Assembly (NCBI GenBank): GCA_041306075.1
Contig: JBFYKH010000055.1
Span: forward strand, 1 to 24,852
DNA: 24,852 bases
Direction: 5' to 3'
From: JAHIYG01 sp041306075
GTDB lineage: Archaea; Altiarchaeota; Altiarchaeia; IMC4; SCGC-AAA252-I15
The position numbers and the translations under genes were made by a program. The notes beneath the pieces were generated by a model. The model was not told where the DNA came from and did not search any database. It was given only the letters and a program-made list of their open reading frames with translations. Positions 8,919 to 15,156 of the stretch are shown piece after piece (positions within the stretch are counted from its first letter, which is position 1; every line of letters begins with the position of its first letter).

Positions 8919-9277
8919 TTCCTCTTCACCGCCATGTAGTTTTCCTCGAACTCCTTCCTGCCCTTCCTATGGAGCAGGGTCTTGTACATGCCGTACGAGA
9001 CCGCGTACACCCCCGGGATGCCGAAGAATAGCGAGATGATGGTCTTGATTATCTGGTCCGCCTCCATGAAGCGGTACACGAAGAACGCCACGCCCATGAA
9101 GGTGATGCCCGTCCTGACGTAGGAGAGGACCGTCCGCTCCTTCGCGAGATACGTCCTGTCGAGCGCCAGCTTGTCCCTGAGGCTCATGTCCCCGTTCATC
9201 TCGACCTCGCCTATCGAAACGGTCTCCTCCGGGAGGCGGTCGCCCTCCAGGTCCACTGTCAATCTAGCCTCTTTCAT
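8870..9277 (-). CDS. DUF202 small membrane protein
   Basis: A 135-residue protein with two predicted membrane helices at about residues 50-70 and 77-102. The first is preceded by the DUF202 signature: LALDRTYLAKERTVLSYVRTG (about 37-57). DUF202 is a family of small inner-membrane proteins of unknown function. The first 35 residues are acidic and probably cytosolic; the basic C-terminal tail (KRKWKIK) also fits the inside. The ATG overlaps the stop of the preceding gene (ATGA), and its 3' end overlaps leuD by 49 bases. Its placement between leuC and leuD suggests co-transcription but no known role in leucine synthesis. A much longer open frame exists upstream, but it lacks family signal and would cover the neighbouring gene. 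Confidence 0.8.
   Translation of the reverse strand: MKEARLTVDLEGDRLPEETVSIGEVEMNGDMSLRDKLALDRTYLAKERTVLSYVRTGITFMGVAFFVYRFMEADQIIKTIISLFFGIPGVYAVSYGMYKTLLHRKGRKEFEENYMAVKRKWKIKSRAEYGRSAKT
8926..8930 (-). promoter_or_regulatory. Shine-Dalgarno site for leuD
   Basis: GGTGA on the minus strand with 7 bases before the leuD ATG at 8918, inside the DUF202 coding region. Confidence 0.5.
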
Positions 9278-9666
9278 GTCTTCTTCGGGAAACGGTCCCT
9301 GTATTTCAAGAGCATCCTCTCCTTTGAGGCCGCAAGCTCCGCGGGGTCGTCGACGAGGCGCTGGTATCGCTCGAGCATCGCCGGGACGCGGTGCTGCGTG
9401 TAGAAGCTGATTATCTGCCTGTCCCACACGTCGCCCCTCTTTTCCCCGTACCTTTGGCCGTGGATTGCGAAGCACACCGCGGAATCGTCCATCAAACCCG
9501 CGTGGTTTCGCAACGCCTGGCTCATGGAGAAAAGCGCTGTGCCTGCGACCCTCCATTCCCCGTCGCGCAGGGACTCCATCGCCAGCTGATAGTCCATGGA
9601 CCCAATGAGGGCCGGGACCTCATCCGCCCCGGGCGCTGGCGCCCGCGCCCTTGATTTCTCTTTCAT
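9274..9666 (-). CDS. Unknown protein between leuC and the DUF202 gene
   Basis: A 130-residue, mostly helical, charged protein that I do not recognise. The N-terminal 20 residues are Ala/Pro-rich. The body contains DYQLAMESLRDGEWRVAGTA, an ALRNHAGLMDD segment and a C-terminal KERMLLKYRDRFPKKT. No membrane helix, Cys cluster or nucleotide-binding motif is visible. It is flanked by ATGA overlaps on both sides: its ATG overlaps the leuC stop and its stop overlaps the DUF202 start. Such coupling strongly supports a real gene expressed with the isopropylmalate isomerase subunits. No obvious SD precedes it, so it likely depends on reinitiation. Confidence 0.65.
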   Translation of the reverse strand: MKEKSRARAPAPGADEVPALIGSMDYQLAMESLRDGEWRVAGTALFSMSQALRNHAGLMDDSAVCFAIHGQRYGEKRGDVWDRQIISFYTQHRVPAMLERYQRLVDDPAELAASKERMLLKYRDRFPKKT

Positions 9667-10919
9667 TTTGGTTTGAGGTTGTTCGGGTCTGTGATTTTAC
9701 CTGTGACCGCGGAGGCCGCCACCACCGCCGGGTTAGCGAGGTACACTTTGCTGCCCTTGTGGCCCATCCGGCCGATGAAGTTCCTGTTGGTCGTCGAGAC
9801 GCAGACCTCCCCGTCCGCGAGGACGCCCATGTAGCCGCCGAGGCACGCCCCGCAGGTGGGGCCGGACACGTAGGCCCCAGCCTTCCTGAAGACGTCGTAG
9901 AGGCCCTCCTTCACCATCCGGTCCATTATGTCGTGGGACGCGGGCACTATCATAAGCCTCACGCCAGGCTTCGCCCGCCTGCCCTTGAGTATCTTCGCAG
10001 CCACCCGGAAGTCCTCTATCCGCCCGTTCGTGCATGAGCCTATGTATGCCTGGTCTATGGCGACGCCGGATTCGGCCGCGGGCTTCGCGTTCTCCGGCAG
10101 GAACGGCTCGGCGACGGTGCAGGGGATGTCGGCCGCGTCGTATTCGTATGACCCCGAGTATGCCGCATCCCGGTCGGAGTACACCGCCTTGTACCTGCCG
10201 CGGACCCGGGCCTTGAGGTAGGCGTCGACCTTCCCGTCGGGGGGCACGATGCCAGCCTTCCCTCCCGCCTCGATTGCCATGTTGGCTATCGTTATCCTGT
10301 CCGAGAGCGGGAGCGACGTTATCGCGGAACCGTACCATTCCATCGTCTGGTACAATGAGCCGTCGACTCCGACGTCGCCTATCGCGTGGAGTATTACGTC
10401 CTTCCCCATCACCCACCTGCCGAGCTTCCCGTCGACCGTGAACTTCTGGGTCTCGGGGACCTTGAACCAGAGCCTCCCCGACGCCATCGCGCAGGCGGCC
10501 TCCGTGCTCCCGATGCCGGTGGCGAAGGCCCCGAGCGCGCCGTAGCTACAGGTGTGGCTGTCGGCGCCGACTATCAGCCTCCCGGGCGCAACGAAGCCCT
10601 CCTCTATCATTATCTGGTGGCAGACGCCGCCGCGGCCGACCTCGAAGTAGTTCCTTATGCCGTGCCTGGTGGCGAAGAGCCGCATAGCCTTCGCCTGCTC
10701 GGCGCTCGCCACGTCCTTGTTCGGGACGTAATGGTCCGGGATTAGGACCGACTTCCCGGCTATTGGCGGGGCTCCAAGCCTCTCGAAGACCTCGAACGCG
10801 GGCAGGCCGGTGACGTCGTTGACCATGACGTAGTCCACCTCGGCCTCGACAATCTCCCCCGGGGAGACCGTCTTCCTGCCCGACTTGGCGGCGAGAATCT
10901 TCTCCGATATTGTAGGCAT
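9663..10919 (-). CDS. leuC: 3-isopropylmalate dehydratase, large subunit
   Basis: Aconitase-family catalytic subunit holding a [4Fe-4S] cluster and working with LeuD. The 418-residue protein starting MPTISEKILAAKSG has the archaeal LeuC/homoaconitase length. The cluster ligands are visible as Cys296 (IGSCTNGR) and Cys356/Cys359 (GPTCGACLGG). Other signatures are DHYVPNKD (62-69), VGADSHTCSYGALGAF (117-132) and STTNRNFIGRMG. An in-frame start further upstream is possible, but the ATG at 10919 has a TATA box 24 bases before it. First gene of leuC-unknown-DUF202-leuD. Its promoter is crossed with that of the divergent alanine dehydrogenase gene. Homoaconitate activity cannot be excluded from sequence, but leuA, leuB and leuD nearby favour leucine synthesis. 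Confidence 0.93.
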   Translation of the reverse strand: MPTISEKILAAKSGRKTVSPGEIVEAEVDYVMVNDVTGLPAFEVFERLGAPPIAGKSVLIPDHYVPNKDVASAEQAKAMRLFATRHGIRNYFEVGRGGVCHQIMIEEGFVAPGRLIVGADSHTCSYGALGAFATGIGSTEAACAMASGRLWFKVPETQKFTVDGKLGRWVMGKDVILHAIGDVGVDGSLYQTMEWYGSAITSLPLSDRITIANMAIEAGGKAGIVPPDGKVDAYLKARVRGRYKAVYSDRDAAYSGSYEYDAADIPCTVAEPFLPENAKPAAESGVAIDQAYIGSCTNGRIEDFRVAAKILKGRRAKPGVRLMIVPASHDIMDRMVKEGLYDVFRKAGAYVSGPTCGACLGGYMGVLADGEVCVSTTNRNFIGRMGHKGSKVYLANPAVVAASAVTGKITDPNNLKPK

Positions 10920-10925
10920 GTCTTG

Positions 10926-10933
10926 ATTTAATA
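10926..10933 (+). promoter_or_regulatory. TATA box for the permuted alanine dehydrogenase gene
   Basis: ATTTAATA ends 24 bases before the GTG at 10957. It lies only 7 bases upstream of the divergent leuC start codon, so it overlaps the leuC initiation region. Confidence 0.5.
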
Positions 10934-10942
10934 CTTTCGAGG

Positions 10943-10950
10943 TAAAATAT
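10943..10950 (-). promoter_or_regulatory. TATA box for leuC
   Basis: ATATTTTA on the minus strand ends 24 bases before the leuC ATG at 10919. It lies 7 bases before the start of the divergent gene, so the two promoters are crossed. Confidence 0.5.
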
Positions 10951-10956
10951 GCATCC

Positions 10957-12363
10957 GTGGAACCCATGGAAAATGGCGGCAGGACGCATTATGTTGCCTC
11001 AGGCGGCCTATACGAGGACTTATCGCTCGGTGGCGGTTGGACTATGAGGTGGAGCCGGCGGAAGCAGGCGATGCTCTACGATAATTTCCCGGACGCGCCG
11101 AAGGGCGGCGAGGCGAAACTGCTGGTTCGGGCTTTGGAGGGGAGGGGCCTCGCCGTATGGGGGGCCGGCACCGTGGGCCTGAACGCGGCGGAGAACGCAA
11201 GCCAGATGGGGATGAGTCTCACGTTCATAGACATCAGCGAAGCCGCGCTCGAGCGGGCGGTGGAAAGGTACGGAGGCGTTAAGCTGAAGGTTGGGAGGGG
11301 GCTGCCGCCCGAGGACAAGGCCCGGGTGGCGGAGCTCCTCTCAGGCGGAGGGGTGGATGCGCTGAACATAGGCGTGCTCATCCCGGGCGCGCCTGCGCCG
11401 ACCCTGCTCACGGGAGGCGACCTCGCTGGGATTAACCAGAGGCGGCGGGCTGGCGGCCTCAAGCCCCTCGTGGTCGCGGACGCGTCCATCGACCAGGGCG
11501 GGGCGATAGAAGGCGAGGAGGCCAGGACCCACGACCTGCCGGTGCAGGTCATAGGCGGATCGCCGGTGTGCACCGTCGCGAACATGCCGGGCTCAAGGCA
11601 TACGGCAGCGTACGCTTCGCACCTTTTGCAGAAGGCCACGCTGGAGGACCTCAAGCTCGTGGTACTGGCCGCGGCCCGCGGATGGGACGGCGTGCTCGCC
11701 AAAGAGCCGCTCCTGGCTTCCGCCATAAACACCATGGGGGGGCGGATAACCCACGGAGAGGTCGCGAGGAAGTTCCGGAATCTTCCGGCGTCCACAATCG
11801 ATGAGGCGCTGAAGCATGCGCCGGCGCCTGTCGCAGGCAGGGTGAAGGTGGCGGTCCCGGCGGAAATCAAGCCTTGCGAGCATCGCGCCGGGCTCCTGCC
11901 GTCTGGCGCCAGGGAGCTTATGGACTGGGCGCGGGGGATGGGATTGGACGTGGAGGTCGCCGTGGACGCACGCCTCGGAGCCGGCATGGCGCCGTCGCCG
12001 AACGTCGAGAGTGTTTCCGCGGAAGCGTACGCGGCCGCGGGGGCGAAGGTCTATGGTGACAGGGGCGAGCTCATGGGGGGCGCACGCGTCCTCCATTTCG
12101 TGAAGGAGCCGCAGGGCGACGAACTCGAGTATATCGGGAAGGGCGCCAGCGTCCACACCTACTTCCATTACACCGGCTTCCCGGAGTCGCTCGTGAAGTG
12201 GGCCCTCGACAGGGGCGTGACGTCCGTCGCCTACGAGACGAGGAGGGACGCTGCGGGGAGCCTGCCGTCGCTGTCGCCGATGAGCCACGTGGACGGCAGG
12301 TCGAACGCCCTGATGATAGCGGCGATGCTCAACCCCGAAGTCATGGAGATACGCGGCGCCTGA
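10957..12363 (+). CDS. Alanine dehydrogenase homologue with circularly permuted domain order
   Basis: A 468-residue homologue of NAD-dependent alanine dehydrogenase (alanine to pyruvate plus ammonia), but with halves swapped. Residues about 50-275 match the normal middle and C-terminus: GAGTVG (69-74), IDIS after the second strand, VLIPGAPAPTLLT (140-152), SIDQGG (177-182), VANMPGS (207-213) and INTMGGRITHGEVAR. Residues 296-460 match the normal N-terminus: VAVPAEIKPCEHRAGLLPSG, FVKEPQ (381-386), TYFHYTG (401-407), VAYET and LSPMSHVDGR. The family's catalytic Arg, Lys, His and Asp are kept as Arg310, Lys383, His404 and Asp179. IDQGG separates it from transhydrogenase alpha subunits. The GTG at 10957 has a TATA box 24 bases upstream; an ATG at 10966 is the alternative. 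It converges with leuA, nine bases between stops. Confidence 0.85.
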   Translation: MEPMENGGRTHYVASGGLYEDLSLGGGWTMRWSRRKQAMLYDNFPDAPKGGEAKLLVRALEGRGLAVWGAGTVGLNAAENASQMGMSLTFIDISEAALERAVERYGGVKLKVGRGLPPEDKARVAELLSGGGVDALNIGVLIPGAPAPTLLTGGDLAGINQRRRAGGLKPLVVADASIDQGGAIEGEEARTHDLPVQVIGGSPVCTVANMPGSRHTAAYASHLLQKATLEDLKLVVLAAARGWDGVLAKEPLLASAINTMGGRITHGEVARKFRNLPASTIDEALKHAPAPVAGRVKVAVPAEIKPCEHRAGLLPSGARELMDWARGMGLDVEVAVDARLGAGMAPSPNVESVSAEAYAAAGAKVYGDRGELMGGARVLHFVKEPQGDELEYIGKGASVHTYFHYTGFPESLVKWALDRGVTSVAYETRRDAAGSLPSLSPMSHVDGRSNALMIAAMLNPEVMEIRGA

Positions 12364-12372
12364 GGGGGCGCA

Positions 12373-13848
12373 TCAGCGCTTGGACATTATCGCGTTCAGG
12401 CCGTTTATCATCGCGTCGACGGATGCGAGGACTATGTCAGTCCCCGCGCCCTCTGCGGTGTATAGCTTGCCCCCGCTCTTGAGCGTCACGAGTATCCTCA
12501 CGACAGCGTCCGTACCCCCCGAGACCGCGTCCACGTGATATTCCTTGAGCTCGAAGGGGACGCCCTTCACGGCCACCTTTATGGCGTTAAGCGAGGCGTC
12601 CACGGGCCCGTCGCCGCTGCCCATCGACGTGACCGCGCCGCCGTTTATCTGAAGCTTCACAGTGGCGCTCGGCACAATCTTGTTCCCGGCCGTCGCCACA
12701 AGCTCTATGAGCCGTATCGCCTTCTCGCGCTTCACGCCCGTGGCGGCGTGCGCGAGCGTGTCGAGGTCGACGGACGTCACCCGCTTGCCCTTGTCCCCCA
12801 TCGACTTCACCTCGTCGAAGACGCTCCTGGCCTGCGCCTCCGTGAGCTTGTGCCCCGACTCCTCCAGCATCATCCGCACGCTCTTCAGGCCCACGTGCTT
12901 GCCGAGGACGAACCGCCTCCTCGCGCCGACTATCTCCGGCTTGATGGGCTCGTACGTGCTCGGCTTCTTCAGTATCCCGTCGACGTGGATTCCCGCCTCG
13001 TGGGTGAACGCGTTCTCTCCGACGATGGCCTTGTTCGGGGGGACCGGCACGCCGGTTAGCTTCTCCACCAGCTTGCTTATCCGGTTCAATCCCTCTATCC
13101 TGAGCCTGAACTTGTGGCCGCTCGTCAGCCTCAAGGCGACCGCGACCTCCTCGAGGGACGTGTTGCCGGCGCGCTCCCCGAGGCCGTTGACCGTGACGTC
13201 CACGACCCTCGCCCCCGCCTTCACCGCCGTGACCGTGTTCGCGGTCCCCATCCCGAAGTCGTCGTGGCAGTGGACGCCGACTGGTATCCTGGCCTTCGCC
13301 GTTATCGTCTGGAAGAGCTCCTCCGTCTTCGGCGGCGTGAGGACGCCAACCGTGTCGGCAACCGTGAACCTGTCGGCCTTCGCGGACGTCGCGGCGGCCA
13401 GCACCTTTAGGAGGTACTCCGGGTCGCTCCTTGAGCCGTCCTCGCAGCAGAGGTCCACCCTGACCCCGTGGGCCTTGCAGTATTCGACATGCTCGGTCAC
13501 CTTGTCGAGCACCGCCTCCCGGGTGGACTTCAGCTTCCACTCTATGTGGAGGTCGCTCGTCGGCGCGACGAGGAAGACGGAGTCGACGCCGCACCCCAAG
13601 GCCAGGTCTATGTCGCTTTTGAGTATCCTCGCGAAGCTCGCCACCTCCAGGTCGAGCTTCTCCGCGACGACTGCCTTGATGGACTCCCGCTCGCCCGCGC
13701 TCGTGCAGGCGCTCCCCGCCTCTATGACGTCGACGCCGAGGCCGTCCAGGGCCCTGGCTATCCTGACCTTGTCCTCGGTCCGGAGCGAAACCCCCGGAGT
13801 CTGCTCGCCGTCCCGCAAAGTGGTGTCCAAAAAGAGTATCTGCGCCAT
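12373..13848 (-). CDS. leuA: 2-isopropylmalate synthase (possibly citramalate synthase)
   Basis: Condenses acetyl-CoA with 2-oxoisovalerate, the committed step of leucine synthesis. The 491-residue protein has a DRE-TIM barrel with LDTTLRDGEQTPGV (7-20, Arg12 and Asp13), the metal-binding HCHDDFG (193-199), NGLGERAGN, and a C-terminal LeuA dimerisation/regulatory domain from about residue 365 with the NGGA and EYHVDAVSGG patterns. Archaeal citramalate synthases share this architecture and cannot be fully excluded, but leuB and leuCD nearby favour LeuA. The regulatory domain predicts leucine feedback inhibition. The ATG at 13848 starts at the conserved MAQILFLDTTL; a TATA-like box lies 22 bases upstream and a perfect 14-base palindrome just beyond it. 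An in-frame TTG at 13950 would add 34 residues without family signal. Confidence 0.9.
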   Translation of the reverse strand: MAQILFLDTTLRDGEQTPGVSLRTEDKVRIARALDGLGVDVIEAGSACTSAGERESIKAVVAEKLDLEVASFARILKSDIDLALGCGVDSVFLVAPTSDLHIEWKLKSTREAVLDKVTEHVEYCKAHGVRVDLCCEDGSRSDPEYLLKVLAAATSAKADRFTVADTVGVLTPPKTEELFQTITAKARIPVGVHCHDDFGMGTANTVTAVKAGARVVDVTVNGLGERAGNTSLEEVAVALRLTSGHKFRLRIEGLNRISKLVEKLTGVPVPPNKAIVGENAFTHEAGIHVDGILKKPSTYEPIKPEIVGARRRFVLGKHVGLKSVRMMLEESGHKLTEAQARSVFDEVKSMGDKGKRVTSVDLDTLAHAATGVKREKAIRLIELVATAGNKIVPSATVKLQINGGAVTSMGSGDGPVDASLNAIKVAVKGVPFELKEYHVDAVSGGTDAVVRILVTLKSGGKLYTAEGAGTDIVLASVDAMINGLNAIMSKR

Positions 13849-13869
13849 TTCACAACCTGTTTTGGAGAA

Positions 13870-13876
13870 GTTTAAT
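13870..13876 (-). promoter_or_regulatory. TATA-like box for leuA
   Basis: ATTAAAC on the minus strand ends 22 bases before the leuA ATG at 13848, consistent with the leaderless spacing of other first genes here. Confidence 0.45.
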
Positions 13877-13878
13877 GC

Positions 13879-13892
13879 GGAGCCTAGGCTCC
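13879..13892. promoter_or_regulatory. Perfect 14-base palindrome upstream of the leuA TATA box
   Basis: GGAGCCTAGGCTCC, two 7-base arms with no spacer, lies two bases upstream of the leuA TATA-like box, at the BRE position. It is a plausible operator for a dimeric regulator controlling leuA. If transcription instead began at the distal box near 13970, it would form a hairpin in the leader. Confidence 0.5.
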
Positions 13893-13969
13893 AATAATCA
13901 GGGAGATGATGAGGAAACCCGCTGACCCCGCGCGCAAGTCCATCCGACAAAGGGATATGTGACGGGGGG

Positions 13970-13977
13970 TATAAATA
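13970..13977 (+). promoter_or_regulatory. Additional TATA-like element in the leuA/HPr-like gap
   Basis: TATAAATA on the plus strand, 52 bases before the ATG at 14030, would give a leader of roughly 25-30 bases for the HPr-like pair. On the minus strand it lies 20 bases upstream of an in-frame TTG of leuA. Which direction it serves, if any, is unclear. Confidence 0.35.
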
Positions 13978-13985
13978 CGAGAAAG

Positions 13986-13997
13986 GCAGTATACTGC
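13986..13997. promoter_or_regulatory. Perfect 12-base palindrome upstream of the HPr-like TATA box
   Basis: GCAGTATACTGC, two 6-base arms with no spacer, ends one base before the TATA box at 13999-14006. Its position mirrors the palindrome at the leuA promoter, but the sequence differs, suggesting a separate operator. Confidence 0.45.
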
Positions 13998-13998
13998 A

Positions 13999-14006
13999 TT
14001 TTTAAT
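13999..14006 (+). promoter_or_regulatory. TATA box for the HPr-like pair
   Basis: TTTTTAAT ends 24 bases before the ATG at 14030, the usual leaderless spacing in this window. Confidence 0.5.
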
Positions 14007-14029
14007 CTTATGATGCCGAGTTTTTATCA

Positions 14030-14578
14030 ATGGAAAGGCAGAGGAGGTCTGGGGGAGCGACTGGAGGCGAAGAACAGCTGACGGCGGCAGCGGCTGATTT
14101 GCCGTTGATGGGGCAGAGCCAGAGGCCTTGGGAGCCAGCCTACGAGAGATGGTATAAGGGAAGGCACAGCCAAATGGAGCCCCCGGCCGTCACGCCTAAG
14201 AGCTTCGGGGCATACGAAGTCAGCGTAGGATACAACTTCGGCCCGGAACAGGCAGCCCACCTCTTAGAGGCTGTGAAGGCGGTGTCCGACAGGGTCGGCG
14301 GCATGACTTTGGAGGTCGCATCCGCAAGCTCGGCGAAGAGGATTACCGCCAGCACCAGGCCGACCGACCTCATGGAGAAAGCCAGTCCCTTCACCAAAGG
14401 AGTCAAGGTCATAGTCAATGCTGAAGGCATAGATGACCAGGAGAGAAGGGCGATAGCCGCCTGGGTGATAGCCAACACTCTAGGGGACTCGAGGATAGAC
14501 AGGGGCCTCGGCGGCCCCGCCGCCGACGTCGGGAGGAGGAGCCCGGAGTTGGGCGAGATGCTCGGCAAGCTCGCCTAG
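14030..14578 (+). CDS. HPr-like domain protein lacking the active histidine
   Basis: A 182-residue protein, clearly paralogous to the next gene. Shared landmarks are WYK/WYR near residue 41, PPAV/PPAI, VSVGY/VVMGY, NAEG/SAEG and AAWVIANTLGD/AGWAFANVFGD. The central part (about 61-150) fits the order of an HPr fold, the phosphocarrier of the PTS. Where HPr has GLHxRP this copy reads GYNFGPE (67-73), so the phosphorylatable His and the following Arg are absent. The N-terminal 30 residues are low in complexity (Gly, Ala, Glu) and probably disordered. No signal peptide or membrane helix. The ATG has a TATA box 24 bases upstream with a palindrome just beyond. HPr assignment is inferred by eye from the second copy; a non-phosphorylated regulatory paralogue is one reading. 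Confidence 0.55.
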   Translation: MERQRRSGGATGGEEQLTAAAADLPLMGQSQRPWEPAYERWYKGRHSQMEPPAVTPKSFGAYEVSVGYNFGPEQAAHLLEAVKAVSDRVGGMTLEVASASSAKRITASTRPTDLMEKASPFTKGVKVIVNAEGIDDQERRAIAAWVIANTLGDSRIDRGLGGPAADVGRRSPELGEMLGKLA

Positions 14579-14607
14579 AGGCCAGGGAATAGACCGAGCA
14601 AGGCACC

Positions 14608-15156
14608 ATGGAGAAACTGAAGGCCACGGAGCCCGCTTACGCCGCGTTGTCCGATGTGAAAGAGCTGCCTCCGCCCGGGGCCGGCGAGTACGCGGCGTGG
14701 TACCGGGAAAGATTCAAGGCGGACCCGCCCGCCATAGCGGAGAACGTCGACCCCGCCACCGGCGAATCCAGGTTCACGGTCGTGATGGGCTACCACATGC
14801 ACACGCGGCCTTCTGAGTGCATCCCCTCCATGCTGAGGAGGGTGAGGGAGCTGATACCCAGGGAGAAGTACTACAAGCTCAGGGTCTCCAACGGGGACGG
14901 AGGCACCACGACTCTGACGCCCGTCTCCGACGTCCTGGACATGTTCGAGGACCCGAACCTGTTCAAGTGCGGAAAACAGGTCACCGTCAGCGCCGAGGGA
15001 GGCACCGGCAGGCAATGGAGGAGGGTGGCAGGATGGGCGTTCGCCAACGTGTTCGGCGACCCGAGCTTCGACCTCGGCCTGAACGCGCCGGTTGCAGAGG
15101 AGAAATGGGCCAGGCTGGAGGACACGCTCCATAAAGCCGCACTCAGGACTGGCTAG
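14608..15156 (+). CDS. HPr-like domain protein with a conserved HTRPS motif
   Basis: A 182-residue protein whose central part resembles the PTS phosphocarrier HPr. MHTRPSE (64-70) matches the HPr active-site GLHxRPA pattern with His65 in place of His15. It is followed by a helix, a VSNGDGGTTTLTPVSDVLDM segment (93-112) like the HPr Ser-46 region, and KQVTVSAEG (123-131) like the HPr GxxVxIxAEG strand. About 55 N-terminal and 35 C-terminal residues are extra to HPr (usually about 85-90 residues) and are shared with the preceding paralogue. It follows 29 bases after that gene and is probably co-transcribed. No EI, EIIA or HPr kinase is visible here, so the phosphodonor is unknown. Its 3' end overlaps the convergent bud32 by 14 bases. 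Confidence 0.6.
   Translation: MEKLKATEPAYAALSDVKELPPPGAGEYAAWYRERFKADPPAIAENVDPATGESRFTVVMGYHMHTRPSECIPSMLRRVRELIPREKYYKLRVSNGDGGTTTLTPVSDVLDMFEDPNLFKCGKQVTVSAEGGTGRQWRRVAGWAFANVFGDPSFDLGLNAPVAEEKWARLEDTLHKAALRTG

Noticed and set aside
11076..11987. Minus-strand open frame opposite the permuted alanine dehydrogenase
   Set aside because: Ala/Ser/Pro-rich shadow without family motifs.
10957..12363. NAD(P) transhydrogenase alpha subunit as identity of the permuted protein
   Set aside because: The IDQGG and TYFH motifs with His404 and Asp179 are those of alanine dehydrogenase; the transhydrogenase has EQGG at that place.
12662..13897. Long plus-strand open frame (411 codons) opposite leuA
   Set aside because: LeuA on the minus strand is unmistakable; the plus frame is a mirror of its codons.
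13849..13950. TTG-initiated 34-residue extension of LeuA with a TATA-like box 20 bases upstream
   Set aside because: The extension shows no LeuA signal and the ATG at 13848 has its own TATA-like box; kept only as an alternative.
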